Positions 35,920-45,695 are shown, numbered from the stretch's first letter. The stretch is 64,000 nt of DNA from Paenibacillus tundrae (GCF_030812775.1 NZ_JAUSTI010000013.1:1-64000), one strand, 5' to 3'. Made by a program: numbers and translations. Notes: generated by a model from the sequence alone, not told the origin.

Positions 35920-36915
35920 TTGAATACAGACCTATTGGAAGTCAGAAATCTAACTACATCTTTCAGAATTGAAGATGACTATTACGCAGCAGTTGACCAC
36001 GTTAACCTTACCGTTAAGAAAAATGAAGTGTTAGCCATTGTGGGAGAGTCCGGATCAGGAAAGAGTGCATTTGCCTTCTCACTTATGGGTTTGCACAACA
36101 AAGCAAAAATTGAAGGTCAAATTTTGTATAAAGGGCAGGATATAGCTAATATATCTCCTAACAAATTAAACAAACTTCGTGGTAATGAGATGGGTATGAT
36201 ATTCCAAGACCCATTATCAGCACTAAATCCTCTAATGATTATCGGCGAACAGATCGAAGAGATCCTGACGCTGCATCAACCTAAGCTTTCTTCCAAAGAT
36301 AAGAAAGTGAAAGTTATCGATCTGCTTGACCAAGTCGGAATTCCACGACCTGAGCATATTTATAAGCAGTACCCTCACGAATTATCAGGTGGTATGAGAC
36401 AGAGAGTTGTTATTGCCATTGCGATTGCTAATAAACCTGAACTGTTGATCGCCGATGAGCCAACTACCGCACTGGACGTTACTATTCAACTACAAATCCT
36501 AGAACTTATTCGTGATCTGAAGAATGAGATCAATGCAGGCATCATCCTAATCACTCATGACCTCGGTGTAGTAGCTGAAATGGCTGACCGGGTTGCAGTA
36601 ATGTATGCAGGTGAGATTGTTGAGATTGCAGATATCTATACCTTGATGAGCAATGCCAAACATCCATATACACGTTCACTTTTAAATTCTATTCCTACGA
36701 TTACAGATACAGATGAGAAGTCGAAGCTACATGTCATTCAAGGCATCGTTCCTTCACTTAAAAACCTTCCTCGCCAAGGGTGCCGATTCAAGGCTCGAAT
36801 TCCATGGATTGATGATTCGGCTCATGAAGAGAACCCACAGATGCATGAAATTGCACCAGGTCACTTTGTAAGATGCACCTGTTACCAGCACTTTCATTTC
36901 CCTGATCAAAGCTGA
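35920..36915 (+). CDS. oppD: Oligopeptide ABC transporter ATP-binding protein OppD
   Basis: An OppD/DppD-type ATPase. It has Walker A GESGSGKSAF, the Q-loop in IFQDPLSALNPL, the signature LSGGMRQRV and Walker B LLIADEPTTALDV. The C-terminal PxPxLxxLPxxGCxF-like segment (VPSLKNLPRQGCRFKARIPW) and a CTCYQ end replace the usual iron-sulfur cysteine cluster only in part. I chose the TTG at 35920 (AGGGTGA 6 nt upstream); an ATG at 35863 lacks a ribosome site. First gene of oppDFBCA. Confidence 0.9.
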   Translation: MNTDLLEVRNLTTSFRIEDDYYAAVDHVNLTVKKNEVLAIVGESGSGKSAFAFSLMGLHNKAKIEGQILYKGQDIANISPNKLNKLRGNEMGMIFQDPLSALNPLMIIGEQIEEILTLHQPKLSSKDKKVKVIDLLDQVGIPRPEHIYKQYPHELSGGMRQRVVIAIAIANKPELLIADEPTTALDVTIQLQILELIRDLKNEINAGIILITHDLGVVAEMADRVAVMYAGEIVEIADIYTLMSNAKHPYTRSLLNSIPTITDTDEKSKLHVIQGIVPSLKNLPRQGCRFKARIPWIDDSAHEENPQMHEIAPGHFVRCTCYQHFHFPDQS

Positions 36916-36929
36916 GGAGGAACAACATA

Positions 36930-37862
36930 ATGGCATTACTTGAAGTAGAAGGACTCAAAATACATTTTCCGATTCGTGGTGGCTTGCTCAAGCGCGAGAT
37001 TGGAAGTATCAAAGCAGTTGATGATGTTAGCTTCTCCATCGAACAAGGACAAACCTATGGACTTGTCGGGGAATCTGGTTCTGGTAAAACGACGACAGGA
37101 AGAGCCATTATCGGTCTGAATCACGTAACAGCGGGTAAGGTCATGTTTAATGGCAAAAATCTAGCCACAGAGCGTCGCAAAGATCGGCAGCTTCAGCGCG
37201 ATGTGCAAATGATTTTCCAAGATCCGTATTCTTCGCTTAATCCGAAGAAGCGGGTTATTGATATCATTGCCGAGCCACTTCGTAACTACGAGCGACTGAC
37301 GGCCACAGAAGAGAAAAAACAAGTAAGAGAATTACTAGAGAAGGTCGGGCTTAGTCCTGAATCTATCTACAAATATCCACATGAATTCTCGGGTGGTCAA
37401 CGTCAGCGGATCGGAATTGCACGAGCAATCGCTTTGAAGCCGAAACTAATTATTGCAGATGAGCCTGTATCCGCGCTGGACGTATCGGTACAAGCCCAGG
37501 TACTAAATTTCATGCAGGATATTCAAAAGGAATTGAATCTGACCTATCTGTTCATTAGCCATGATCTCGGAATTATTAGGCACATGTGTGATCAGATTGG
37601 AATCATGTATAAAGGTCGATATGTGGAGCAGGGAACAACAGATGATATTTTTGAGAATCCGCAACATATATATACCAAACGTCTTATTGCAGCTATTCCG
37701 GATATGGATCCAAGCAAACGGGAGGAAATGGTTGCCTTTCGTAAAATGGTCAAGTCAGAATACGAGAATTCATATCGAAACTTCTTTGATGAGGAAGGGC
37801 TTGCATACTCGCTCCAATCCATTTCTAATACTCACCGAGTAGCTCTACCTCAGAAAGGTTGA
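36930..37862 (+). CDS. oppF: Oligopeptide ABC transporter ATP-binding protein OppF
   Basis: The 310-residue ATPase has Walker A GESGSGKTTTG, Q-loop FQDPYSSLNPKKR, signature FSGGQRQRIG and Walker B LIIADEPVSALDV. The C-terminal extension (REEMVAFRKMVKSEYENSYRNFF ... THRVALPQKG region) is longer than in Bacillus OppF and resembles lactic-acid bacterial OppF as I recall it. AGGAGG precedes the ATG. It forms a heterodimer with OppD. Confidence 0.9.
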   Translation: MALLEVEGLKIHFPIRGGLLKREIGSIKAVDDVSFSIEQGQTYGLVGESGSGKTTTGRAIIGLNHVTAGKVMFNGKNLATERRKDRQLQRDVQMIFQDPYSSLNPKKRVIDIIAEPLRNYERLTATEEKKQVRELLEKVGLSPESIYKYPHEFSGGQRQRIGIARAIALKPKLIIADEPVSALDVSVQAQVLNFMQDIQKELNLTYLFISHDLGIIRHMCDQIGIMYKGRYVEQGTTDDIFENPQHIYTKRLIAAIPDMDPSKREEMVAFRKMVKSEYENSYRNFFDEEGLAYSLQSISNTHRVALPQKG

Positions 37863-37867
37863 AGACC

Positions 37868-38830
37868 ATGTGGAAAATAATAGTACGAAGAATCATGATT
37901 ATGATCCCTCAAATCTTTTTGCTCAGTCTTTTGGTCTTCTTGATGGCCAAAGCGATGCCAGGGGATGCATTAACCGGTTTGCTCGATCCAAGCATTGATC
38001 CGAAAGCGCTGGAAGAACAGCGTGAACGACTTGGACTTAATAATCCATGGTATGTGCAGTATTGGGACTGGATCAGCAATGCCGTAAAAGGGGATTTTGG
38101 ACAATCCTTCCGCTTCAAAATGCCAGTTATGGATCTCATTGGTCAGCGTATAGCGAATACGTTCTGGCTTGCATTTGCAACACTTGTATTCACGTATTTA
38201 ATTGCGATTCCACTTGGTATTATCAGTGGTCGTTATAATGACACATGGTCTGACCGATTGATTACGGGTTATACCTATCTAGGTTTTGCAGCACCATTGT
38301 TTATTTTTGCACTCGTTATGTTGTGGATTTTTGGTTTCCACTTTGGCTTATTCCCGACGGGGGGCAGCGTAGCACCTGGACTTACACCAGGAACATTCGA
38401 TTACATTGCTAGTAAGTTCTATCATTTGTTATTACCGGCATTATCTATGGCATTGATTACTACGGTATCAACTGTTCAGTACTTGCGTAGTGAAATTATT
38501 GATATCAAGCATAAAGAATTTGTTCTTACTGCTAGAGCCAAGGGTGCCTCGGAATCACGAGTGTACAACAGACATATTTTGAGAAACTCTCTACTGCCGA
38601 TCGCCGCATTCTTCGGTTATGAGATTACGGGACTTATCGGAGGAACGATTTTCATTGAGAGTATATTCAGTTATCCGGGCATGGGGCAGTTGTTCCTTAC
38701 CTCAATCTCTCTTCGAGATTTTAGTGTTGTAACAGCGCTTGTTCTACTATTTGGTATAGCTACAATTCTAGGATCATTGTTGTCTGACATTATTCTTGGA
38801 TTGGTAGATCCGCGTATTCGGATTAAGTAA
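37868..38830 (+). CDS. oppB: Oligopeptide ABC transporter permease OppB
   Basis: The 320-residue, six-span permease has the EAA-loop equivalent EFVLTARAKGASESRVYNRHILRNSLLP, which docks with the ATPases. The ATG at 37868 (MWKIIVRRIMI) is preferred over a TTG three codons earlier that overlaps the oppF stop. Forms the channel with OppC. Confidence 0.92.
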   Translation: MWKIIVRRIMIMIPQIFLLSLLVFLMAKAMPGDALTGLLDPSIDPKALEEQRERLGLNNPWYVQYWDWISNAVKGDFGQSFRFKMPVMDLIGQRIANTFWLAFATLVFTYLIAIPLGIISGRYNDTWSDRLITGYTYLGFAAPLFIFALVMLWIFGFHFGLFPTGGSVAPGLTPGTFDYIASKFYHLLLPALSMALITTVSTVQYLRSEIIDIKHKEFVLTARAKGASESRVYNRHILRNSLLPIAAFFGYEITGLIGGTIFIESIFSYPGMGQLFLTSISLRDFSVVTALVLLFGIATILGSLLSDIILGLVDPRIRIK

Positions 38831-38857
38831 GAACTTGAAGATTTCGGGGTGAATAAG

Positions 38858-39763
38858 ATGAGCAAGGCCAATGATGTCGTTATAACTTCACAGAAGATTG
38901 ATAAAAGTCCCTCTGGCTTGAGTATATTGTGGAGAGAAATCGTTCGAGATAAGATTGCTCTGGTCTCGCTTATATTTTTGGGACTGGTTTTAATAATAGT
39001 CTACGGGACAGCTCTGTTTCTGGATCAAGACGAAATCGTAAAAGTAGATCTGTTCGCTTTATATGAGCCGCCTTCTGCGCAATATTGGCTCGGGACTGAC
39101 TACGGAGGTCGTGATGTATTCGGACAACTAATCATCGGTACGCGTAACTCACTAACGATTGCAATCCTGGTTACGCTAATGACAGGTTTCATAGGGATTG
39201 TGATCGGAGTAGTATCCGGTTACTTCGGAGGCTTTATCGATAATATATTTATGCGTATTGTCGATTTCTTCAGCATACTTCCGTTCTTGATGATCGTTAT
39301 TGCGTTTGTTACAGCAGTACCCAAATATAATATTGTTTCGTTCTCGCTAATTATGACTGCTTTCCTATGGATGGGAATTACTAGACTGATCCGATCCAAG
39401 GCGTTGCAAGAGGGAGAACTAGAATATGTAAAAGCATCAAAAACAATGGGATCATCCCATCTGAAGATTATCTTCTCACAGGTTCTTCCCAATCTAAGTT
39501 CGATTATCATCGTAACGATGACGTTGAACCTCGCTGCCAATATTGGCCTCGAATCCGGGTTGTCTTTCCTAGGGTTTGGTTTCCCTGAAAGCACACCTAG
39601 TCTTGGAACACTCGTAAGCTATGCTCGTAATCCGCAAACCTTGGAATTTAGATGGTGGATATGGCTACCTGCGTCACTACTAATCTTAGTATTGATGTTG
39701 AGTATAAATAATGTCGGACAAGCTCTGAAGCGTGCGACTGATGCAAGACAAAGAAGAGGTTAA
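38858..39763 (+). CDS. oppC: Oligopeptide ABC transporter permease OppC
   Basis: This is a 301-residue permease with about six membrane spans. The N-terminal OppC_N segment (WREIVRDKIALVSLIFLGLVLII) and YWLGTDYGGRDVFGQLIIGTRNSL are family hallmarks, with the EAA loop GELEYVKASKTMGSSHLKIIFSQVLPNL. The ATG at 38858 follows GGGGTGA by 6 nt; the GTG at 38849 lies inside that site. Confidence 0.92.
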   Translation: MSKANDVVITSQKIDKSPSGLSILWREIVRDKIALVSLIFLGLVLIIVYGTALFLDQDEIVKVDLFALYEPPSAQYWLGTDYGGRDVFGQLIIGTRNSLTIAILVTLMTGFIGIVIGVVSGYFGGFIDNIFMRIVDFFSILPFLMIVIAFVTAVPKYNIVSFSLIMTAFLWMGITRLIRSKALQEGELEYVKASKTMGSSHLKIIFSQVLPNLSSIIIVTMTLNLAANIGLESGLSFLGFGFPESTPSLGTLVSYARNPQTLEFRWWIWLPASLLILVLMLSINNVGQALKRATDARQRRG

Positions 39764-39783
39764 AAAAAAGGGAGGAAAGGTTC

Positions 39784-41610
39784 ATGAAAAAAGGATTTTT
39801 TTCACGGGGTATATTTTTCACAATGATGTTGGTCTTCGTACTGGTGCTTGCAGCATGTAGCTCAGAGAAAGAAGCAACTCCAGCGCCTACGGCTAACCAA
39901 GGGGAAGAGAAAACGGAAGAAAAGCCTGCGAATGAAGAGGGCGTTTACTCCATTGAAGATTTCAACAATGTTAAGACAAATGAAGGCACAGCAATCGAAG
40001 GCGGATCAATCACATATGGTCTCGTTTCTGATACAGCTTTTGAAGGTACATTAAACTTTAACTTCTATTCCGGTAACCCGGATGTGAAAGTTCTTGAGTG
40101 GTTTGATGAGGGTTTGCTAACTTGGGATAAAGACTATGTATACACCAATGATGGTGCAGCAACATACGAAACATCCGAAGATGGCAAAACGTTCACATTG
40201 ACGATTCGTGATAACGTAAACTGGCATGATGGTAAGCCTGTAACGGCTGAAGATTTGCAGTTTGCTTATGAAACTATTGGTAACAAAGACTATGATGGTC
40301 CTCGTTACGATTCTAACTTCACCAGTGTAGTAGGTATGGACGAGTTCCATGCAGGAACTGCAGATACAATCTCTGGTATTAAAGTGCTGAGCGACAAACA
40401 AATCAGCATTACGTACAAAGAATCCACGCCTTCCCTGTTGACGGGTGGTGTATGGACTTACCCACTGGCTAAACATATCTTCGGTGATATGGAAGTAGCG
40501 AAAATGTCTTCTTCCAAAGAAGTACGTGAAACACCAATTGGTTTTGGTCCATTTAAAGTTGAAACCATTACTCCAGGTGAGTCGGTAACTTATGTGAAGA
40601 ATGAAGATTACTGGCGTGGAGCTCCGAAGTTGGATAAAGTGACTTTGAAAGTTATTAACCCAACAACGGTTGTTCAAGAATTGAAATCTGGCGGCGTAGA
40701 CCTCGTAGATGCGTTCCCGACAGATCAATATAAAGACAATGCAGACATGTCTAACGTAGAATTCCTTGGTACGATCGACCGTGCTTACACGTACATCGGT
40801 TTCAAACTGGGTACTTGGGATGAAGCAAACGGTAAAGTTGTGAGCAATGCAGATGCTAAAATGGGTGACAAAAACTTGCGTAAAGCAATGTGGATGGCTG
40901 TAGATAATGATCAAGTTGGTAAACGTTTCTACAACGGTTTGCGTTGGAATGCAACAACTCTGATTCCACCATCTCACCCTGAGTTCCACGATTCTAACAA
41001 TCCAGGTGCTGCATATGACCCTGAAGCGGCAAAGAAATTGCTCGACGAAGCTGGATACAAATTGGATGGTGAATTCCGTACCAACCCGGACGGTTCCCCA
41101 CTCGAAATCAACTTCGTATCTATGACAGGTGGCGACACAGCTGAACCACTGGCACGTTACTATGTTCAATCTTGGGCAGCAATCGGTCTGAAAGTAAACC
41201 TGGAAATGGTTGAGTTTAACAGCTTCTATGACCGTGTAGGTAACACAGGTAAAGACGATCCTAGTATTGATGTATATCAAGCAGCATGGGGCGTTGGTAT
41301 TGACGTAGATCCTTCCGGATTGTATGGTCGCGATGCACTGTATAACTTCTCTAGATTCTCTAGTGAAGAAAATGACAGATTGCTGGCAGCAGGTGTATCC
41401 GCTGAAGCATTCGATGTAGACAAGCGTAAAGAGATCTACAACGAATGGCAGCAGTACATGGTTGATGAAGTTCCTGTATTCCCAACACTGTATCGTGCAG
41501 TTGTAGTACCTGTTAACAAACGTGTAATGAACTATGCAATTGGTGACGGTACTGGCGTATACTTGAATGATTTGGCTGTTAATGCAGACAAAGCGGTTGT
41601 AGCTGAGTAA
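39784..41610 (+). CDS. oppA: Oligopeptide-binding lipoprotein OppA
   Basis: The 608-residue receptor has a lipoprotein signal peptide (MKKGFFSRGIFFTMMLVFVL then VLAAC lipobox), an acidic Glu/Pro-rich linker, and an SBP family 5 domain (VNWHDGKPVTAEDLQFAYETIGN; HSPSLLTGG-type and QSWAAIGLKV motifs). It is the final gene of the operon. An opp order of D-F-B-C-A is that of lactococci, whereas Bacillus subtilis has A-B-C-D-F. Confidence 0.93.
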   Translation: MKKGFFSRGIFFTMMLVFVLVLAACSSEKEATPAPTANQGEEKTEEKPANEEGVYSIEDFNNVKTNEGTAIEGGSITYGLVSDTAFEGTLNFNFYSGNPDVKVLEWFDEGLLTWDKDYVYTNDGAATYETSEDGKTFTLTIRDNVNWHDGKPVTAEDLQFAYETIGNKDYDGPRYDSNFTSVVGMDEFHAGTADTISGIKVLSDKQISITYKESTPSLLTGGVWTYPLAKHIFGDMEVAKMSSSKEVRETPIGFGPFKVETITPGESVTYVKNEDYWRGAPKLDKVTLKVINPTTVVQELKSGGVDLVDAFPTDQYKDNADMSNVEFLGTIDRAYTYIGFKLGTWDEANGKVVSNADAKMGDKNLRKAMWMAVDNDQVGKRFYNGLRWNATTLIPPSHPEFHDSNNPGAAYDPEAAKKLLDEAGYKLDGEFRTNPDGSPLEINFVSMTGGDTAEPLARYYVQSWAAIGLKVNLEMVEFNSFYDRVGNTGKDDPSIDVYQAAWGVGIDVDPSGLYGRDALYNFSRFSSEENDRLLAAGVSAEAFDVDKRKEIYNEWQQYMVDEVPVFPTLYRAVVVPVNKRVMNYAIGDGTGVYLNDLAVNADKAVVAE

Positions 41611-41762
41611 TTCTAAAGGTGTGCATGATCTAAAGTGCCACTATTGGAAGCAAAGGTTACTTTCACAATGATTTAACGTCGATTAAGGATTGGGGTCCTT
41701 CGTAAAAATCGATGCATAGATCAATGAATCATTCTTCTAGGATGCTATAAAATGAACCATCT

Positions 41763-41810
41763 AAACATGGATTTTTACACTCTGGCATGGGTGTAGGAAT
41801 CCATGTTTTT
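41763..41810 (+). terminator. opp operon terminator
   Basis: An 18-bp stem (41763-41780 / 41791-41808, two G-T pairs) with a 10-nt loop is followed by T-rich sequence. The rest of the 300-bp gap shows nothing else recognisable. Confidence 0.85.
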
Positions 41811-41910
41811 ATTTAATGACAAAAAAATAAAAAAAATTTAACTTTTTTTCAAAAAAATGCAGACAAAATGCCTCTTCACTTCGTCTATATAGGTAAGAGG
41901 TGAATTCGTA

Positions 41911-42801
41911 ATGAAAAAGTGGTGGAAACGTGCAGGTATGCTGTTAGCTCTGCTTATTATTATATATTTAGGTGTGAAACCAGACATGCTGGTAGGCAAA
42001 CCGGGAATTAAGGCTGAATCTGCTGTGTTGATGGATCTGAGAACAGAGCAGATTTTACTCGACTTTAATGGTTCGGAGGGAACAGCTCCAGCAGGGGTCA
42101 GCAAGTTAATGACAGAATTGCTTGTACTTGATGCAATTACAAACGGAGATATCCATTGGGAAGATCCGGTTACAGTTAGCCTGTATGCAAGCTCGGTTGG
42201 TGGAAGCCATCTAGCTTTGAAGCAAGGAGAACAGTTCACGGTGCGTGAGTTGTTTCAGATTGTAGCCGTTTATTCTGCGAATGATGCGGCAGTTGCACTC
42301 GCTGAACATATCAACGGATCAGAGCAAGCTTTTGTATCTGCAATGAATGAGAGAGCTGCTGCTATTGGGTTATCAGATACGACAGTATTTACGAATTCAA
42401 CGGGATTAAGCGAGAAGCTGCTGGGTCCTAATCGCCCTGAAGCCATTCAAGGGCAGACCGTGATGACAGCTATAGATGCATGTAAGTTAGCAAGATACCT
42501 CATTACGAACTACCCACAGATTTTAGAGACCTCCAGTCAGATGCAGGTGTCTATTCATCAGCGAGGCATGTATATGAGCAATACGAATTGGATGTTATCT
42601 GCTTTAGGTGGCCCATATGCTTATGATGGCAATGATGGGTTGAAGACAGGGTATGATGAGGATACAGGATACCACTTTGTTGGAACAACGGAGCGCAATG
42701 GTAAACGATTGATCTCGGTGGTATTTGGTTCCGAAAGCCGGGAAGGGCGCTTTGTGGAAACGAAGAAGTTGTTCAACTACGGGTTTTCTGGATCGCAGTA
42801 A
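41911..42801 (+). CDS. DacF-like D-Ala-D-Ala carboxypeptidase family protein, nucleophile replaced
   Basis: The 296-residue protein has an N-terminal hydrophobic segment and an S11-type (PBP5/DacF) domain. The second and third penicillin-binding motifs are intact: SAN (S122-N124) and KTG (K245-G247, in LKTGYDEDTGYHFVG). The first motif, normally PASMTKLMT, reads PAGVSKLMT (G62 V63 S64 K65), so the nucleophilic serine is glycine. S64 is two residues off. It may be an inactive binding or regulatory protein, or use an unusual register. The N-terminal segment may anchor it to the membrane. Confidence 0.85.
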   Translation: MKKWWKRAGMLLALLIIIYLGVKPDMLVGKPGIKAESAVLMDLRTEQILLDFNGSEGTAPAGVSKLMTELLVLDAITNGDIHWEDPVTVSLYASSVGGSHLALKQGEQFTVRELFQIVAVYSANDAAVALAEHINGSEQAFVSAMNERAAAIGLSDTTVFTNSTGLSEKLLGPNRPEAIQGQTVMTAIDACKLARYLITNYPQILETSSQMQVSIHQRGMYMSNTNWMLSALGGPYAYDGNDGLKTGYDEDTGYHFVGTTERNGKRLISVVFGSESREGRFVETKKLFNYGFSGSQ

Positions 42802-42954
42802 TCTACACAATCAACCAATGGGAACTCGGATGTCCATCAAGCCATACTGGCTGTTTGAGATGGGCGTTCTTTCCAATACAAGCTTACTCATGATAAGATG
42901 GATTTACGGAATATTCCATAATACTATGAATTTCACTTATAAGGGGGAAACGAA

Positions 42955-45369
42955 TTGAACTCAATTAGCAAGAAGGTATATGCACTAACGCTAAGCATGG
43001 CAATGTCTATTGCCTTGATTCAGCCTGCAGTACAAGCTGCGGAAGCTGTTAAACCTACAGCAACCGTTGCAGAAACGATCGCTTCAAAAGCAACACAAAC
43101 GCTACAACAACTGGGATACATAGATGGCACAATAGAATCAAACACGCCGATTACTCGCGCAGAGGCAGCAGTCATTTTACAGCGTGTACTTAAATTGGAC
43201 GCACCAGCTTCACTTACTGGTTTTGCGGACGTATTAGCGAGTGATGAGGCTGCACCGGCAATTTATGCTCTGAAGCAGAGTGGGCTAATCCAAGGGAAAG
43301 CGAAAGGTTATGCTCCAGATGCACCACTGACACGGGCACAGATGGCCTCATTGTTTACTCGGGCATTTGAATTAAAAGACAACGGTATTCAGGTTGTATA
43401 CAGTGATATGAAGCAAATTCCAGCAGTTCATGTGGAAGATGCTGTACGGATCAAGCAACATTTTATTATTGAAGGCTCAGCGTTTAATGCCAAACAATCG
43501 GTAACTCATGGAGAGTTCGCTGATGCTCTGTATCTTGCGCTAGGCCTGGATGTGAAGTCTGAGGGTCTTACACCGCTAGAGGACTTCTTCAAACAGCCTG
43601 CTCAGGCAGGATTCCAGATGTCTCCGGATGGTAAACATCTCGCTTACTTGGAGCCGTGGAATAACCGTATGAATATCGTGGTTAAGGAGAATGGACAGGA
43701 CAAGTCTGTTCGAGTGACGAGCGAGTCTGAACGGAGTATCATGGGATTTGGATGGGCAACCGATAATAAACTGCTCTACATCAAGGATGCGGCCGGAGAT
43801 GAGAACTACCACATCTATGTGACGGATATTGATGGCAAAAACAATAAGGATCTCACACCATATCCTAACACCAGAGCGACTCTGATTGATCCGCTCGAAG
43901 GTGTACCAGATGAAATTTTGGTGGCCATGAATAAACGTGATCCTCAGATTTTTGATGTATATCGCATCAATATCAATACAGGTGAGGCCACTCTTGCTGC
44001 AGAGAACCCAGGTAATATTACGGGCTGGCTCACAGACCATGAGGGCAAAATCCGTGTGGCTGTATCCAGTGATGGCAATGTATCTTCATTGATGTACCGT
44101 GAATCCGAGGATAAGCCATTTGAGCCGTTGTTAACAACGAAGCTTGGAGAGACTTTTGCGCCAGTTATGTTCACGTATGATAACAAAAATATCTACGCAA
44201 TCTCCAACTTGGATCGGGACAAATCAGCTATCGTTGAGTATAGCCCTAGCACCAAGCAAGTAACCAAGACGATATTCGAAAATAAAGATGTAGATGTCAC
44301 AAGTTTTGTACCATCCAAAGCGAAAGGTACAATCCTTGCAGCTGTCTACGAAACGGATAAAGTAAACTATGAATTTTTTGATGCTGATTTCAAAAAGCTG
44401 ATGGAAGACATCAAGGTTAAGGTACCAGGCAAAGAGATTAGCCTGTCCAGCATCAGTGAAGAAGGTCAAGTATTATTCATTTCTTATAGTGATAAATCGA
44501 TGGGCACGTACTATTTCTATGATTCGGTGACAGGCAAGCTGGATAAACTAGCCGATGCTGCGCCATGGATTGATGAGGACAAAATGTCCGATATGAAACC
44601 AATCTCGTACGAGTCACGTGATGGATTGACCATCCATGGATATCTGACATTGCCGAATGGAGTCGAGGCTTCCCAGTTGCCACTTGTCGTTGTACCACAT
44701 GGTGGACCTTGGGCTCGTGATTCATGGGGATATAACCCTGAAATCCAATTCCTCGCTAGTCGTGGCTATGCTGTGCTACAGGTAAACTTCCGTGGATCTA
44801 CAGGTTACGGTAAGGAATTCCTGGATGCAGGCAATAAACAGTGGGGCAAAGCGATGCAGAACGACATTACAGACGGCGTAAATTGGTTGATCAAAGAAGG
44901 AACTGTTGATGCAGACCGCGTCGCAATCTACGGTGCATCTTATGGTGGCTATGCTGCTTTGGCTGGTCTGGCGTTCACTCCAGACGTATATGCTGCTGGA
45001 ATCAGTTATGTGGGCCCTTCCAACATCTTTACTTTGCTGGATTCACTGCCGCCATATTGGGAATCAGAGCGCAACATGTTCTATGAGCGTGTAGGTGACC
45101 CAGAGAAGGATAAGGAGCTGCTTACGGCGATCTCGCCTTTGTTCCATATTGATCAGATGAAGGCACCATTGTTCGTCGTTCAAGGAGCGAATGACCCACG
45201 CGTTAAACAGGCTGAGTCCGACCAGATCGTTGAAGCGCTACGCGAGCGCGGGGTAGATGTACCTTATATGTTAAAAACCAATGAAGGTCATGGCTTCGCC
45301 AATGTAGAAAACCAGTTGGATCTGTACAGAGCGATTGAGAAATTCCTCAATCGTCATCTGATGAAGTAA
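42955..45369 (+). CDS. SLH-domain S9 prolyl oligopeptidase-family peptidase
   Basis: The 804-residue protein has a signal peptide (LTLSMAMSIALIQPAVQAAEA), two to three S-layer homology repeats (about 45-200: ITRAEAAVILQRVLKL, LTRAQMASLFTRAFEL, VTHGEFADALYLAL), a beta-propeller (about 210-560) and an alpha/beta hydrolase. The catalytic triad is GASYGGY (S662), GANDPRV (D747) and EGHGF (H779). SLH repeats would bind pyruvylated cell-wall polymer, holding the peptidase at the surface. The start is TTG behind AAGGGGG. It stands alone and ends at a strong terminator. Confidence 0.9.
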   Translation: MNSISKKVYALTLSMAMSIALIQPAVQAAEAVKPTATVAETIASKATQTLQQLGYIDGTIESNTPITRAEAAVILQRVLKLDAPASLTGFADVLASDEAAPAIYALKQSGLIQGKAKGYAPDAPLTRAQMASLFTRAFELKDNGIQVVYSDMKQIPAVHVEDAVRIKQHFIIEGSAFNAKQSVTHGEFADALYLALGLDVKSEGLTPLEDFFKQPAQAGFQMSPDGKHLAYLEPWNNRMNIVVKENGQDKSVRVTSESERSIMGFGWATDNKLLYIKDAAGDENYHIYVTDIDGKNNKDLTPYPNTRATLIDPLEGVPDEILVAMNKRDPQIFDVYRININTGEATLAAENPGNITGWLTDHEGKIRVAVSSDGNVSSLMYRESEDKPFEPLLTTKLGETFAPVMFTYDNKNIYAISNLDRDKSAIVEYSPSTKQVTKTIFENKDVDVTSFVPSKAKGTILAAVYETDKVNYEFFDADFKKLMEDIKVKVPGKEISLSSISEEGQVLFISYSDKSMGTYYFYDSVTGKLDKLADAAPWIDEDKMSDMKPISYESRDGLTIHGYLTLPNGVEASQLPLVVVPHGGPWARDSWGYNPEIQFLASRGYAVLQVNFRGSTGYGKEFLDAGNKQWGKAMQNDITDGVNWLIKEGTVDADRVAIYGASYGGYAALAGLAFTPDVYAAGISYVGPSNIFTLLDSLPPYWESERNMFYERVGDPEKDKELLTAISPLFHIDQMKAPLFVVQGANDPRVKQAESDQIVEALRERGVDVPYMLKTNEGHGFANVENQLDLYRAIEKFLNRHLMK

Positions 45370-45459
45370 TTCAGGCGAGGTCATTAACTGGACCAGATTG
45401 ATATTAATCATCACAGTCATGTATAGAGATAAAAAGAGACGAATAGTATAATACATGAG

Positions 45460-45500
45460 TACCGTCCTCAGATTCTACGGAATCGTTGGGCGGTATTTTT
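45460..45500 (+). terminator. Terminator of the SLH-peptidase gene
   Basis: An 8-bp stem (TACCGTCC / GGGCGGTA) plus an inner GATTC/GAATC stem is followed by five T residues. Confidence 0.8.
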
Positions 45501-45544
45501 GCTGTATAGGGTGTAATAATCGCATGCAATTATATATTTATAAA

Positions 45545-45588
45545 TTGACATAACAAATGGATTTGATTTAAAATGACCAGTGAGTCAT
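45545..45588 (+). promoter_or_regulatory. Promoter and operator of the MFS transporter
   Basis: A -35 TTGACA (perfect, 45545-45550), an 18-bp spacer and -10 TAAAAT (45569-45574). ATGACCAGTGAGTCAT (45573-45588), an inverted repeat ATGAC/GTCAT with a 6-nt spacer, covers the -10 end and the start region. The form is that of a TetR-family operator. No regulator gene is adjacent. Confidence 0.6.
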
Positions 45589-45695
45589 AATTATTCTTAA
45601 GTGTTTAGTATAGATGTATCAGTTCAGTTTATGTGCGTTTAATAAAGTCCGCTTATCTATCGTTAAATTATGATGTAATCGGGAGGTAACACAAG

